Shown here piece after piece: positions 36,688 through 45,388 of a DNA stretch of 64,000 nt. The stretch's first letter is position 1. Every line of letters starts with the position of its first letter. The position numbers and the translations under genes were made by a program. The notes beneath the pieces were generated by a model. That model saw nothing but the letters and a program-made list of their open reading frames with translations. It was not told where the DNA came from and did not search any database. The DNA comes from JBBDRJ01 sp963766295 (GTDB taxonomy: Bacteria > Actinomycetota > JAICYB01): assembly GCA_963766295.1 (NCBI GenBank), contig CAVXYW010000002.1, positions 1,302,001-1,366,000 on the forward strand, in the 5' to 3' direction.

Positions 36688-37439
36688 CTCAAGCTGCCGA
36701 CGCTGACCAGTCGAACGCCTTTTTCGTCTACAACCTTCTTCACTTCACCTGACGTGAGTGCGGCAAGATCGGACACTCGGTACTGAAGCGCCCACTCCGC
36801 GTTCTCCGCTTCTTCACTGGTCATGGAGCGAAGCTCCGGGGAATCGACGGCGCAGTGGCTCACGATGAGGTGCTTGCCGGGCTCCATCTTGGATATGCGA
36901 TCGACCAGATAGGGAACCTTCTCCTCGCTGGGACGGCCGCTCAGCATGTGGATCGAGTCAAAGCCGACGGCGACGTCGCCGATCGGATAGTCGAAGGGTT
37001 TCCCGTAGTGCTCGCACACGGCGGCGTACGGCTCGGGCGTGATGACGCCCATGTGACAGTCGAAGTACTCGGGCTCGAGCCCCTCGGACCTGAAGAGCTC
37101 GGTCTGCGCGATGAACTCCTCGAGGATCTCGTCTTCTTTGGCGTTGTCCTGCGCCTCTTTAACAGTCCGCGGCAGCCGGCCATCGTCACCGACGAGCGAC
37201 CTGCCTGGAGTCAATGGTCCCCATCGCAGGTAGTCCCATTCGGCCGTCAGCGTCAGGTGCACGCCGACAGGGATCGAGTGTTCCTTCGCCAGTGCCGCGG
37301 CTTCCCTGAACCAAGGACACGGAACCATCACCGACGCCTGAGTGAGTATCCCTTCGCGGAAGGCTTGTACAGCTCCTTCGTTGCCTGCGTGACACATCCC
37401 GAAGTCGTCGCATTGGACGACTAGCTCGATATCGCTCAT
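36684..37439 (-). CDS. YdjC/ChbG-family carbohydrate deacetylase-like protein
   Basis: The 251-residue protein starts SDIELVVQCDDFGMCHAGN, with the Asp-Asp metal motif, then GVHLTLTAEW with a His ligand and a third region near FDCHMGV. This is the YdjC/ChbG/HpnK family, which deacetylates N-acetylated sugars using a divalent metal. No signal peptide is present. It lies 42 bases downstream of uvrB in the same direction and may share its transcript. The substrate is not known. Confidence 0.86.
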   Translation of the reverse strand: MSDIELVVQCDDFGMCHAGNEGAVQAFREGILTQASVMVPCPWFREAAALAKEHSIPVGVHLTLTAEWDYLRWGPLTPGRSLVGDDGRLPRTVKEAQDNAKEDEILEEFIAQTELFRSEGLEPEYFDCHMGVITPEPYAAVCEHYGKPFDYPIGDVAVGFDSIHMLSGRPSEEKVPYLVDRISKMEPGKHLIVSHCAVDSPELRSMTSEEAENAEWALQYRVSDLAALTSGEVKKVVDEKGVRLVSVGSLS

Positions 37440-37481
37440 GACCCCACTATGCCTAGCGCGCGGGTCGCGGCGCTTGCCGGG

Positions 37482-39503
<2,022 letters not shown>

Positions 39504-39518
39504 TGGAGGCAAGCCTAC

Positions 39519-39552
39519 CGGCGTTCCCGACAACTCCTTGTCGGGAACGCCG
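39519..39552 (-). terminator. Perfect 15-base stem-loop between methyltransferase and uvrB
   Basis: CGGCGTTCCCGACAA and TTGTCGGGAACGCCG pair perfectly around the loop CTCC (GGAG on the transcribed minus strand). It begins 12 bases after the methyltransferase stop and ends 16 bases before the uvrB ATG. No U-run follows on the minus strand, so it is not a classical terminator; it may protect or terminate the methyltransferase message or affect uvrB expression. Confidence 0.6.
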
Positions 39553-39564
39553 ACAGCCTGCCGG

Positions 39565-40635
39565 TCAGACCTTCAGCTCGTACAGGTTGTTGAAGGGGTT
39601 CTCCAAGGGCAGCTTGCGGCAACTTGCGAAGCCGGCCTCGTCCGACAGCTCCTGCAACTTGTGCTCGTGAAGGCCGACTGTCCCGAGCCCTTCACCGTCC
39701 TGCGAGAGCGACGTCGTCATGCAGTAAAGGATGCTGACGTTGTAAAAGAGCGTGCCCAGCGGACCGACGTTCTCCTCGGGCTTGTCCGAGCAGTTGATGT
39801 CCAGACATAGGTACGTACCGCCCGGCTTCAGAGACTCGCGGATCGTCCGCAGCAGGCCAAGCGGGTCGGCGGCGTCGTGGATCACGTCGAAGGTCGTGAT
39901 CAGGTCGTAGGACTCGGGCAGACCGGTCGAGACATCGCAGGTCTCGAACCGCACCCGGTCTGTGACTCCGGCTTCAGCCGCGAGTTTCTGCGCGAACTCG
40001 ACGTTCGGCGGAAAGACGTCGTAGCCGACGAAACGCGAATTCGGGAACGCAGTCGCGAGTTTCACGAGGGCCCGTCCGCGCCCACAACCAACGTCGGCCA
40101 CGTCGATACCGGCCTCCAGCGCCGCCTGAACTTGCGGCTCGGCCGGGATCCACTCCTGCAGCAGGAGGTTCTCGTGCCACCCCGCCGTGAAGCGATCCAT
40201 GTTGTCGTACGTGCTGTCCGGATAGGCAGCTTGAGGAACTCCGCCGCCGTTGCGGAACGAGTCCACGAGCTTGTCGTAGATCGACCCCATAGCCGTGAAC
40301 ATCCCGAGCGTGCCGCCGAAGAACACCGGTCCGAGCTCCTGCGCCAGCACCGGCACATGCTCGGCTGGCAGCGTGTAGCACTCCGACACGGGGTCGTACG
40401 TCAGATAGCCGGCCGCCTGCATGGCATTGAGCCACTCACGAGCGTAGCGCTCGTTGATACCCGTGCGCGTGGCCAAGGCCGAGCTCGTGGCCGGACCGTT
40501 GGCAGCCAGATCCTTGTACAGACCAAGCTCGTCACCGATCGCGGCCATGATCACCGTTCCCGCCGCGGCCACGTCGGTCAGCACCTTTCCGACGAACTCC
40601 TCAACCTTGGTCTCGTCGACCGTTTGCACCGTCAT
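39565..40635 (-). CDS. SAM-dependent methyltransferase with N-terminal winged-helix domain
   Basis: From ATG 40635 (AAGGAGG five bases upstream) the product has 356 residues. The N-terminal 90 residues form a winged-helix dimerisation-like domain (SALATRTGINERYAREWLNAMQAAG), and the Rossmann methyltransferase follows with motif I VADVGCGRGRALVKLA near 170, the acidic loop FVGYDVFPPN and the post-motif DVIHDAADPLGLL. This layout is shared by Rv2258c-like and other actinobacterial methyltransferases. Substrate unknown. It is divergent from the tandem DUF1059 genes. Confidence 0.87.
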   Translation of the reverse strand: MTVQTVDETKVEEFVGKVLTDVAAAGTVIMAAIGDELGLYKDLAANGPATSSALATRTGINERYAREWLNAMQAAGYLTYDPVSECYTLPAEHVPVLAQELGPVFFGGTLGMFTAMGSIYDKLVDSFRNGGGVPQAAYPDSTYDNMDRFTAGWHENLLLQEWIPAEPQVQAALEAGIDVADVGCGRGRALVKLATAFPNSRFVGYDVFPPNVEFAQKLAAEAGVTDRVRFETCDVSTGLPESYDLITTFDVIHDAADPLGLLRTIRESLKPGGTYLCLDINCSDKPEENVGPLGTLFYNVSILYCMTTSLSQDGEGLGTVGLHEHKLQELSDEAGFASCRKLPLENPFNNLYELKV

Positions 40636-40768
40636 CCCTGCCTCCTTCTGCTTAGCTTTCGGAAAACAACTAAGCCGAGCTTGGCGGGAAGAGCCCCTGC
40701 CGTCTGTCAGGTGTGCGACAGCCTTGTCCGTTGGATCAAGATTAGATTTAGCCGAAGGGAGGGAGGAA

Positions 40769-40930
40769 TTGGCCCTAGTGATCAACTGCGAGTGCGGATT
40801 CGTGGTTCGGGGGAAGACGGAAGACGAGTTCGTCGCCAACGCGCTGGCGCACTCCAAAGATGCCCACAAATTCGAAATCACTCGACAGCAGGCACTTTCG
40901 ATAGCGGAGCAGGTCGAGGACGATCAATGA
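40769..40930 (+). CDS. Small DUF1059-family protein (first of two)
   Basis: The 53-residue protein starts at TTG 40769, chosen because it aligns residue for residue with the start of the next gene (M-x-L-x-x-x-C-E-C-G); GTG 40778 is an alternative. It has CECGFVVRGKTEDEF and a His pair (AHSKDAH) then EITRQQAL. The C-x-C and H-x4-H could bind a metal, which is inference. Overlaps the second copy by 4 bases (ATGA). Preceding GGAGG-rich sequence provides a ribosome-binding site. Confidence 0.75.
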   Translation: MALVINCECGFVVRGKTEDEFVANALAHSKDAHKFEITRQQALSIAEQVEDDQ

Positions 40931-41079
40931 AACTCACGTACAGCTGCGAGTGCGGCTACACGGTTAAGGGAACGTCTGAAGACGAGTTCGTCGAGGACGC
41001 CACGGTCCATTGCCGAATCGAACACAACGTCGAGCTCACTCGGCAGCAAGCGCTGGCCATGGCGACGATCGAGGACTAA
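40927..41079 (+). CDS. Small DUF1059-family protein (second of two)
   Basis: The 50-residue protein begins at ATG 40927, overlapping the previous stop. It repeats the first copy's pattern: SCECGYTVKGTSEDEF, then HCRIEH and ELTRQQAL. The two are tandem paralogues, translationally coupled. DUF1059 proteins are small, widespread in actinobacteria and of unknown role. Convergent with the HAD hydrolase gene six bases away. Confidence 0.8.
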   Translation: MKLTYSCECGYTVKGTSEDEFVEDATVHCRIEHNVELTRQQALAMATIED

Positions 41080-41085
41080 AGCGGA

Positions 41086-41790
41086 CTAAGCCAAGGCCGA
41101 GAGCAGCGGCACGAGCTCTGTGAGCGTAGACACCTTCGGATAGTCAGCTTCAAGATCTACCCATCGGCCGTGCCGGTCTAGGAGAACTCCGTGCATCCCC
41201 ACGGCGATGGCGGGTCCGGGATCGAAATGCGGGCTGTCACCTATGTAGAGGCTTTGCTCGGGAAGGACGTCCATCTCTTCCAGCGCCCACTTGAAGATCC
41301 GCGGGTCCGGCTTCTCCCAACCCAGGTCGCCGGACACGGCGATCACCTCGAACCGTTTGGAGATGTCCAGATGATCGAGGAGGTCACGGAGCCAGCTCTC
41401 GAAGTTCGATATCAGTCCCAGCCGCAAACCTCGCGTGGACAATTCGTCCAAGGTCGGTACAGCGTCCGGGAACAACCCATACGTCTTCGGGTCCGAGAAC
41501 GTCTGGTACATGAGCTCTGCGGCTTCGTCGTCCTTGATCCCGACTACGTCCAGCAACTCCTCGTAGAGCCCGATCCAGAATTTCCTCGACTCGCCTTTCG
41601 ATAGCGAGAACGTCGTGCCCTCATCGGCTGCACGAACGAAGCGCTGACCACCCTTCACCCAGGCACCGCGCATCGCGTCGACACCTACCTCGTGCCCCCG
41701 CTCTTTGAGGATCTCGACGCAGATCTCGGACCACGAAGGCTGCGGGCTGAGCAAGGTCTCACCCGCGTCGAAGAAGACGGCTTCGATCAC
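41086..41790 (-). CDS. HAD-superfamily hydrolase
   Basis: The 234-residue protein has the HAD motifs: FFDAGETLL (motif I), GLISNFES (II), GWEKPDPRIF (III Lys) and YIGDSPHFDPG (IV). In motif I the second Asp of the common DxD is Gly (DAGET), as in HDHD3-like members, so phosphatase activity is uncertain. The cap domain is of the small helical type. Its start overlaps the coaE stop (ATGA), so it is in the rpsA-coaE operon. Confidence 0.87.
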   Translation of the reverse strand: MIEAVFFDAGETLLSPQPSWSEICVEILKERGHEVGVDAMRGAWVKGGQRFVRAADEGTTFSLSKGESRKFWIGLYEELLDVVGIKDDEAAELMYQTFSDPKTYGLFPDAVPTLDELSTRGLRLGLISNFESWLRDLLDHLDISKRFEVIAVSGDLGWEKPDPRIFKWALEEMDVLPEQSLYIGDSPHFDPGPAIAVGMHGVLLDRHGRWVDLEADYPKVSTLTELVPLLSALA

Positions 41791-42395
41791 GCTGTCTCAT
41801 TCGCGGCGGCCTGGAGTTTGGCCCAGAGCTCATCGATCTGTCGTTCAAGGCTTTCCATATCGCCGTTGTTGTCGATCACGTAGTCGGCGAGCTTCCGGCG
41901 CTCCTCGCGGGTTGCCTGGGCAGCCATACGCGCTTTGGCGTCGGCTTCGTCCATACCGCGCGCGATGAGCCGCTCCAGCTGAACCTTTGGGCTCGCATCG
42001 ACCACGATCACTTTTCCGTAGGTGCGCTCGGGACGTGGAGGCGATTCCGCCATCAGAGGCACATCGATGACGACAATCGAGTCACCGGCGTTCGCCAAAC
42101 GTTCCGCAACAACCACGCCGACCGCCGGATGAACGATCCCGTTGAGCGCTCTTCGCTTCTCCTCGTCCGAGAAGACGAGAGACGCAACCTTTGGACGGTC
42201 GAGCCGGCCGTCGGGACCGACGATCTCGTCGCCGAAGGCTTCCACCATCTTGTTGAAGACCTCGGTTCCCGGTTCCTGAAGCTCGTGCACGATGGCATCG
42301 GCGTCGACAACGATCGCACCGCGTTCGGCGAGCATCGCAAGAACGGTGCTCTTCCCCGAACCGATGCCGCCGGTGAGACCGACGATGTAGGCCAC
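41787..42395 (-). CDS. coaE: Dephospho-CoA kinase
   Basis: The 202-residue enzyme phosphorylates dephospho-CoA in the last step of coenzyme A synthesis. Walker A is GLTGGIGSGKSTV, followed by the substrate motif VVDADAIVHELQEPG, and the lid region RMAAQATREERRKLADYVIDNNGD. Length is normal for a single-domain CoaE. It lies 13 bases after rpsA and overlaps the HAD gene by 4, an arrangement common in actinobacteria for rpsA-coaE. Confidence 0.95.
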   Translation of the reverse strand: MAYIVGLTGGIGSGKSTVLAMLAERGAIVVDADAIVHELQEPGTEVFNKMVEAFGDEIVGPDGRLDRPKVASLVFSDEEKRRALNGIVHPAVGVVVAERLANAGDSIVVIDVPLMAESPPRPERTYGKVIVVDASPKVQLERLIARGMDEADAKARMAAQATREERRKLADYVIDNNGDMESLERQIDELWAKLQAAANETA

Positions 42396-42408
42396 GGTAT
42401 CGAGCGGG

Positions 42409-43743
42409 CTAGGACCCGCGCTTCATCTCTTCGACGAAGGCTTCGAGCGTGTCGGCCGGAGCCTTGGGACCATCGTCGGTGTCTTCGCCTTCGGTGTCCG
42501 TCTCCGCCGACTTCTCTTCCTCGGCGGCGGCCTCGGGCTCCGGCGTGATCTCCGGTTCCGGCTCGATCTCCGGTTGCTCGGACGCCTGTTCGGGTTGGCC
42601 GAGGAACTCTTCCTGGCTGAGCGGCGCCGGCTCGTATCCCTCCGGGGGCTCGGTCGTCTGCTTGACCGAAAGCGAGATGCGGCGGCGCTTCGGCTCTATA
42701 TCGAGGATCTTCACCTGCACCGGATCTCCCACCGCAACTACTTCAGCCGGCGCTTCGACATGACGATGGGCGAGCTCTGAGATGTGGACCAGACCTTCAA
42801 GGCCTTCACCAACCTCGACGAATGCGCCGAAGGAAACGAGCTTGGTTACCTTGCCGTCGATCGCGTCACCCGGAACATGCTGGCGGCCGAAGGCCTCCCA
42901 TGGATCTTCTTGCGTCGACTTGAGCGACAACGAGATGCGTTCGCGGTCGAGGTCCACGTCGAGGATCTCGACGTCCACCTCTTTGCCGACCTCTACGACC
43001 TCGGCCGGGTCCTCGACGTGCTTCCAAGAAAGCTCGGAAACATGCACGAGCCCGTCGATGCCACCGAGATCCACGAAGGCGCCGAACTTCACGATGGACG
43101 AAACCTTGCCGCGCCGGATCTCACCTTTCTTCAGACCGTCGAGGAGCTCCTTGCGTGATTCGGCTTGTGTTTCTTCGAGGAACGCGCGCCGTGACAGGAC
43201 GACGTTGTTGCGGTTGCGATCGAGCTCGATGACCTTGCACTCGAGCTGCTGTCCCACGAAGGGATGGAGGTCGCCGACCCGCCTTATATCGACCAACGAA
43301 GCAGGAAGGAATCCCCTGAGGCCGATGTCGAGGATGAGTCCGCCCTTGACGACCTCGATGACGGTGCCCATCACCGATTCGCCCTTGACGCGCAGCTCTT
43401 CGATGCGTCCCCAGGACTTCTCGTACTGAGCTCTCTTCTTGGACAGGATGAGCCGGCCGTCCTTGTCCTCCTTCTGGAGAACCAGGGCGTCGATCTCCTG
43501 CCCGACCTTTACCTCTTCGTCCGGGTTCGTGTCGTGGCGGATCGAGAGCTCTTTGAGGGGGATGACGCCCTCGGACTTGTAGCCGATGTCTACGAGGACT
43601 TCGTCCTTGTCGATCCGAAGAACGTGCCCGGTGACGACGTCGCCGTCGTCGAATTCCTTGAGTGTCTCTTCGTAAGCCCTTGCTAGTTCCTCGCCCGAAA
43701 GATCGTCTTCCGGGGCAGCGCCATTCGAATTTTCGTCAGACAT
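42409..43743 (-). CDS. rpsA: 30S ribosomal protein S1
   Basis: The 444-residue protein has four S1 RNA-binding domains (about 34-104, 121-187, 207-276 and 293-361), with typical FGAFVDLGGIDGLVHVSELS and FGAFVEVGEGLEGLVHISEL motifs, and an acidic Glu/Pro-rich tail (365-444). Four domains is the Gram-positive and actinobacterial form; E. coli has six. It brings mRNA to the 30S subunit. An AGGAGG lies 14-15 bases upstream of ATG 43743, a little further than usual. Confidence 0.96.
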   Translation of the reverse strand: MSDENSNGAAPEDDLSGEELARAYEETLKEFDDGDVVTGHVLRIDKDEVLVDIGYKSEGVIPLKELSIRHDTNPDEEVKVGQEIDALVLQKEDKDGRLILSKKRAQYEKSWGRIEELRVKGESVMGTVIEVVKGGLILDIGLRGFLPASLVDIRRVGDLHPFVGQQLECKVIELDRNRNNVVLSRRAFLEETQAESRKELLDGLKKGEIRRGKVSSIVKFGAFVDLGGIDGLVHVSELSWKHVEDPAEVVEVGKEVDVEILDVDLDRERISLSLKSTQEDPWEAFGRQHVPGDAIDGKVTKLVSFGAFVEVGEGLEGLVHISELAHRHVEAPAEVVAVGDPVQVKILDIEPKRRRISLSVKQTTEPPEGYEPAPLSQEEFLGQPEQASEQPEIEPEPEITPEPEAAAEEEKSAETDTEGEDTDDGPKAPADTLEAFVEEMKRGS

Positions 43744-43894
43744 TCGGTTGGGAAAGACCTCCTATAGAAGCTCCCGGAGGCCGCTAGGGCCCGCCGAGGC
43801 GCTCCAAGCCTACCCCAAGCGGGGACCGGGCATTCTGCGACCGCGCTAGACAGAAATCGTGCATCTTGAAGCCCGAGGCGAACAGGGGGTCCAC

Positions 43895-44217
43895 ATGGCA
43901 GTCGTCGTTACAGCCGACGTACCAGGCCAGAGCAGGAAGGCTACGAAGCCACGCTCGCAGCGCTCGAAGAGCCGCTAAAAGGAGCGCCGGGCTTCATCTC
44001 TCACTTTTCTCACCCGATCGAAGGTGGTTGGCGGGTTTTCGAGATCTGGGAATCGTCGAAGGACGCCGCCGATTTCTTTGCAAAGGCGGTCCGTCCGTTT
44101 CTTCCACCTGACATCCAAGCAGCGAGGACCACCGCCATTCGCTACGCAAAGAAGCGCGCAGGCACGCTTCATTTCGCTGATCGGCCTGCTGCTGAAGACT
44201 GGCTTCTAGCGGAATAG
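43895..44217 (+). pseudogene. Frameshifted antibiotic-biosynthesis-monooxygenase-like gene
   Basis: ATG 43895 (with GGGGG upstream) opens MAVVVTADVPGQ, then the frame runs to an early stop at about 43976. One base short, from 43930, another frame reads EQEGYEATLAALEEPL, GAPGFISHFSH and GWRVFEIWES and continues to TAG 44217. Joined, the two pieces make a single protein of about 107 residues resembling ABM-type ferredoxin-fold monooxygenases. A one-base deletion near 43925-43930 explains this, either a real mutation or an assembly error. It converges with and overlaps the TetR gene by 12 bases. Confidence 0.68.
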
Positions 44218-44763
44218 CAGCTTCGTCATCAGCTCAGCGGCCTCGTCGTCGTCGAGTCCTTGGTCGATCGCGAGTGAACGCCATGTGTCGTAGCTGACGG
44301 CGTGTCCGGCTGCAGCTCGCAGACGTCGTCGAGCCGCACCACGGATGGTCGATCCGGCAACCAGCGCGTCTGCGATCTGGGCGTCCACGCTGCGCATCGC
44401 GGCAGCCACCCATACCGGCATCGTGTCGACGTCACGCCTCACGGCAAATTGATCGTCGGCGTTCTCGCGGTACCAGCCAAAGAGTTCGGTTAGAGCTTTG
44501 CGCGCGCGCTGCTCGGGCGACTTGATCTTCGCCCACGTCGCCAGATCGGGACGTGGATGCTGGCTCATCCAGTGTGAGGTGCACGCCGCAAACAGTTCGT
44601 CGGCGGTCGGGAAATGCCTGTACACCGTGAGCCGCGTTACTCCGGCTTGTTCGGCAATGGCGCTGATCGTCGTCCTGGCGGGGCCGATCGTCGTGTGCAG
44701 GTGCAGAGTTGCTTCGACTATGCGCTGCCGTGTTTCACCAACGTCTTCGGCACGCTTACTCAT
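44206..44763 (-). CDS. TetR-family transcriptional regulator
   Basis: From ATG 44763 the product has 185 residues; the open frame continues upstream across the promoter but that part is not coding. The N-terminal helix-turn-helix is clear (RTTISAIAEQAGVTRLTVYRHFPTADELFAAC). The C-terminal ligand domain has no obvious signature. It is divergent from a cupin gene; a 15-base inverted repeat at 44819-44833 between them is the likely operator. It may also control the frameshifted monooxygenase-like gene it converges with, although that one has its own start. Confidence 0.92.
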   Translation of the reverse strand: MSKRAEDVGETRQRIVEATLHLHTTIGPARTTISAIAEQAGVTRLTVYRHFPTADELFAACTSHWMSQHPRPDLATWAKIKSPEQRARKALTELFGWYRENADDQFAVRRDVDTMPVWVAAAMRSVDAQIADALVAGSTIRGAARRRLRAAAGHAVSYDTWRSLAIDQGLDDDEAAELMTKLLFR

Positions 44764-44805
44764 GCGGTAGGGACGAGACCCCTCCGCACGTCCCGGGCTC
44801 ACGGG

Positions 44806-44833
44806 TTGACACCTCGCATGTATTGAGTATACA
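44806..44833 (+). promoter_or_regulatory. Promoter of the cupin gene overlapped by an inverted-repeat operator
   Basis: TTGACA (44806-44811) and TATACA (44828-44833) are separated by 16 bases, a near-consensus vegetative promoter for the cupin gene at 44863. TGTAT and ATACA (44819-44833) form a perfect 5-base inverted repeat around TGAGT that covers the -10 box. Binding of the adjacent TetR protein there would block transcription. The regulator-site pairing is inferred. Confidence 0.68.
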
Positions 44834-44862
44834 GTCCCGTTCACCGAATAAGGAGAACCAAA

Positions 44863-45387
44863 ATGGCGGAAACGACGGGCATCGCTTCGAAGGTGAAGGT
44901 CGTTCAACCGGGCGAAGGTCAGGCCGGCGGGCTCGCTCCGGGGATCGGCGTTGTCTTCAAGATCGACGGTGCGGACTCGGGTGGCGCGATATCGATCGTC
45001 GAGCACCCCTTCGAGGTCGGTGCTCTAGTTCCGCCCCATGTTCACAGCCTCGAGGATGAATTCTCGATCGTCCTCGAAGGCGAGATCGGCTTCAGATCGG
45101 AAGATCAGGAAGTAGTGCTCGGCCGCGGCGGCTACATCGTGAAGCCGCGCGGCGAAGTGCACGCGATGTGGAACGCAGGATCTGTTCCCGCTCGCATGAT
45201 CGAGGTCATCTCACCGGCCGGTTTCGAGAACTGCTTCAAGGAGATGACCGAGATGACGGCCAGCGGACCGCCGGAGATGGAAGCCATCGTAGAGCTAGCA
45301 GGACGCTATGGGTTGCCCTTCGCGCAACCGGACTGGCTGCCCGACGTCATCGCTCGCTACAACCTGACTCCACCGCCCGGAGCTTGA
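44863..45387 (+). CDS. Cupin-domain protein
   Basis: The 174-residue protein has one cupin barrel: PPHVHSLEDEFSIVLEGEIGF (motif 1 with two His and a Glu) and KPRGEVHAMWNAG (motif 2 with His), so a metal site is complete. The C-terminal helical part contains ELAGRYGLPFAQPDWLP, which recurs in small quercetinase-like cupins of actinobacteria. AAGGAG lies nine bases before the ATG. It is probably repressed by the divergent TetR. The gene ends one base from the end of polA. Confidence 0.9.
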   Translation: MAETTGIASKVKVVQPGEGQAGGLAPGIGVVFKIDGADSGGAISIVEHPFEVGALVPPHVHSLEDEFSIVLEGEIGFRSEDQEVVLGRGGYIVKPRGEVHAMWNAGSVPARMIEVISPAGFENCFKEMTEMTASGPPEMEAIVELAGRYGLPFAQPDWLPDVIARYNLTPPPGA

Positions 45388-45388
45388 T

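Noticed and set aside
39877..40926. Long plus-strand frame leading into the second DUF1059 gene
   Set aside because: Antisense to the methyltransferase; only the last 50 codons from ATG 40927 are a real gene.
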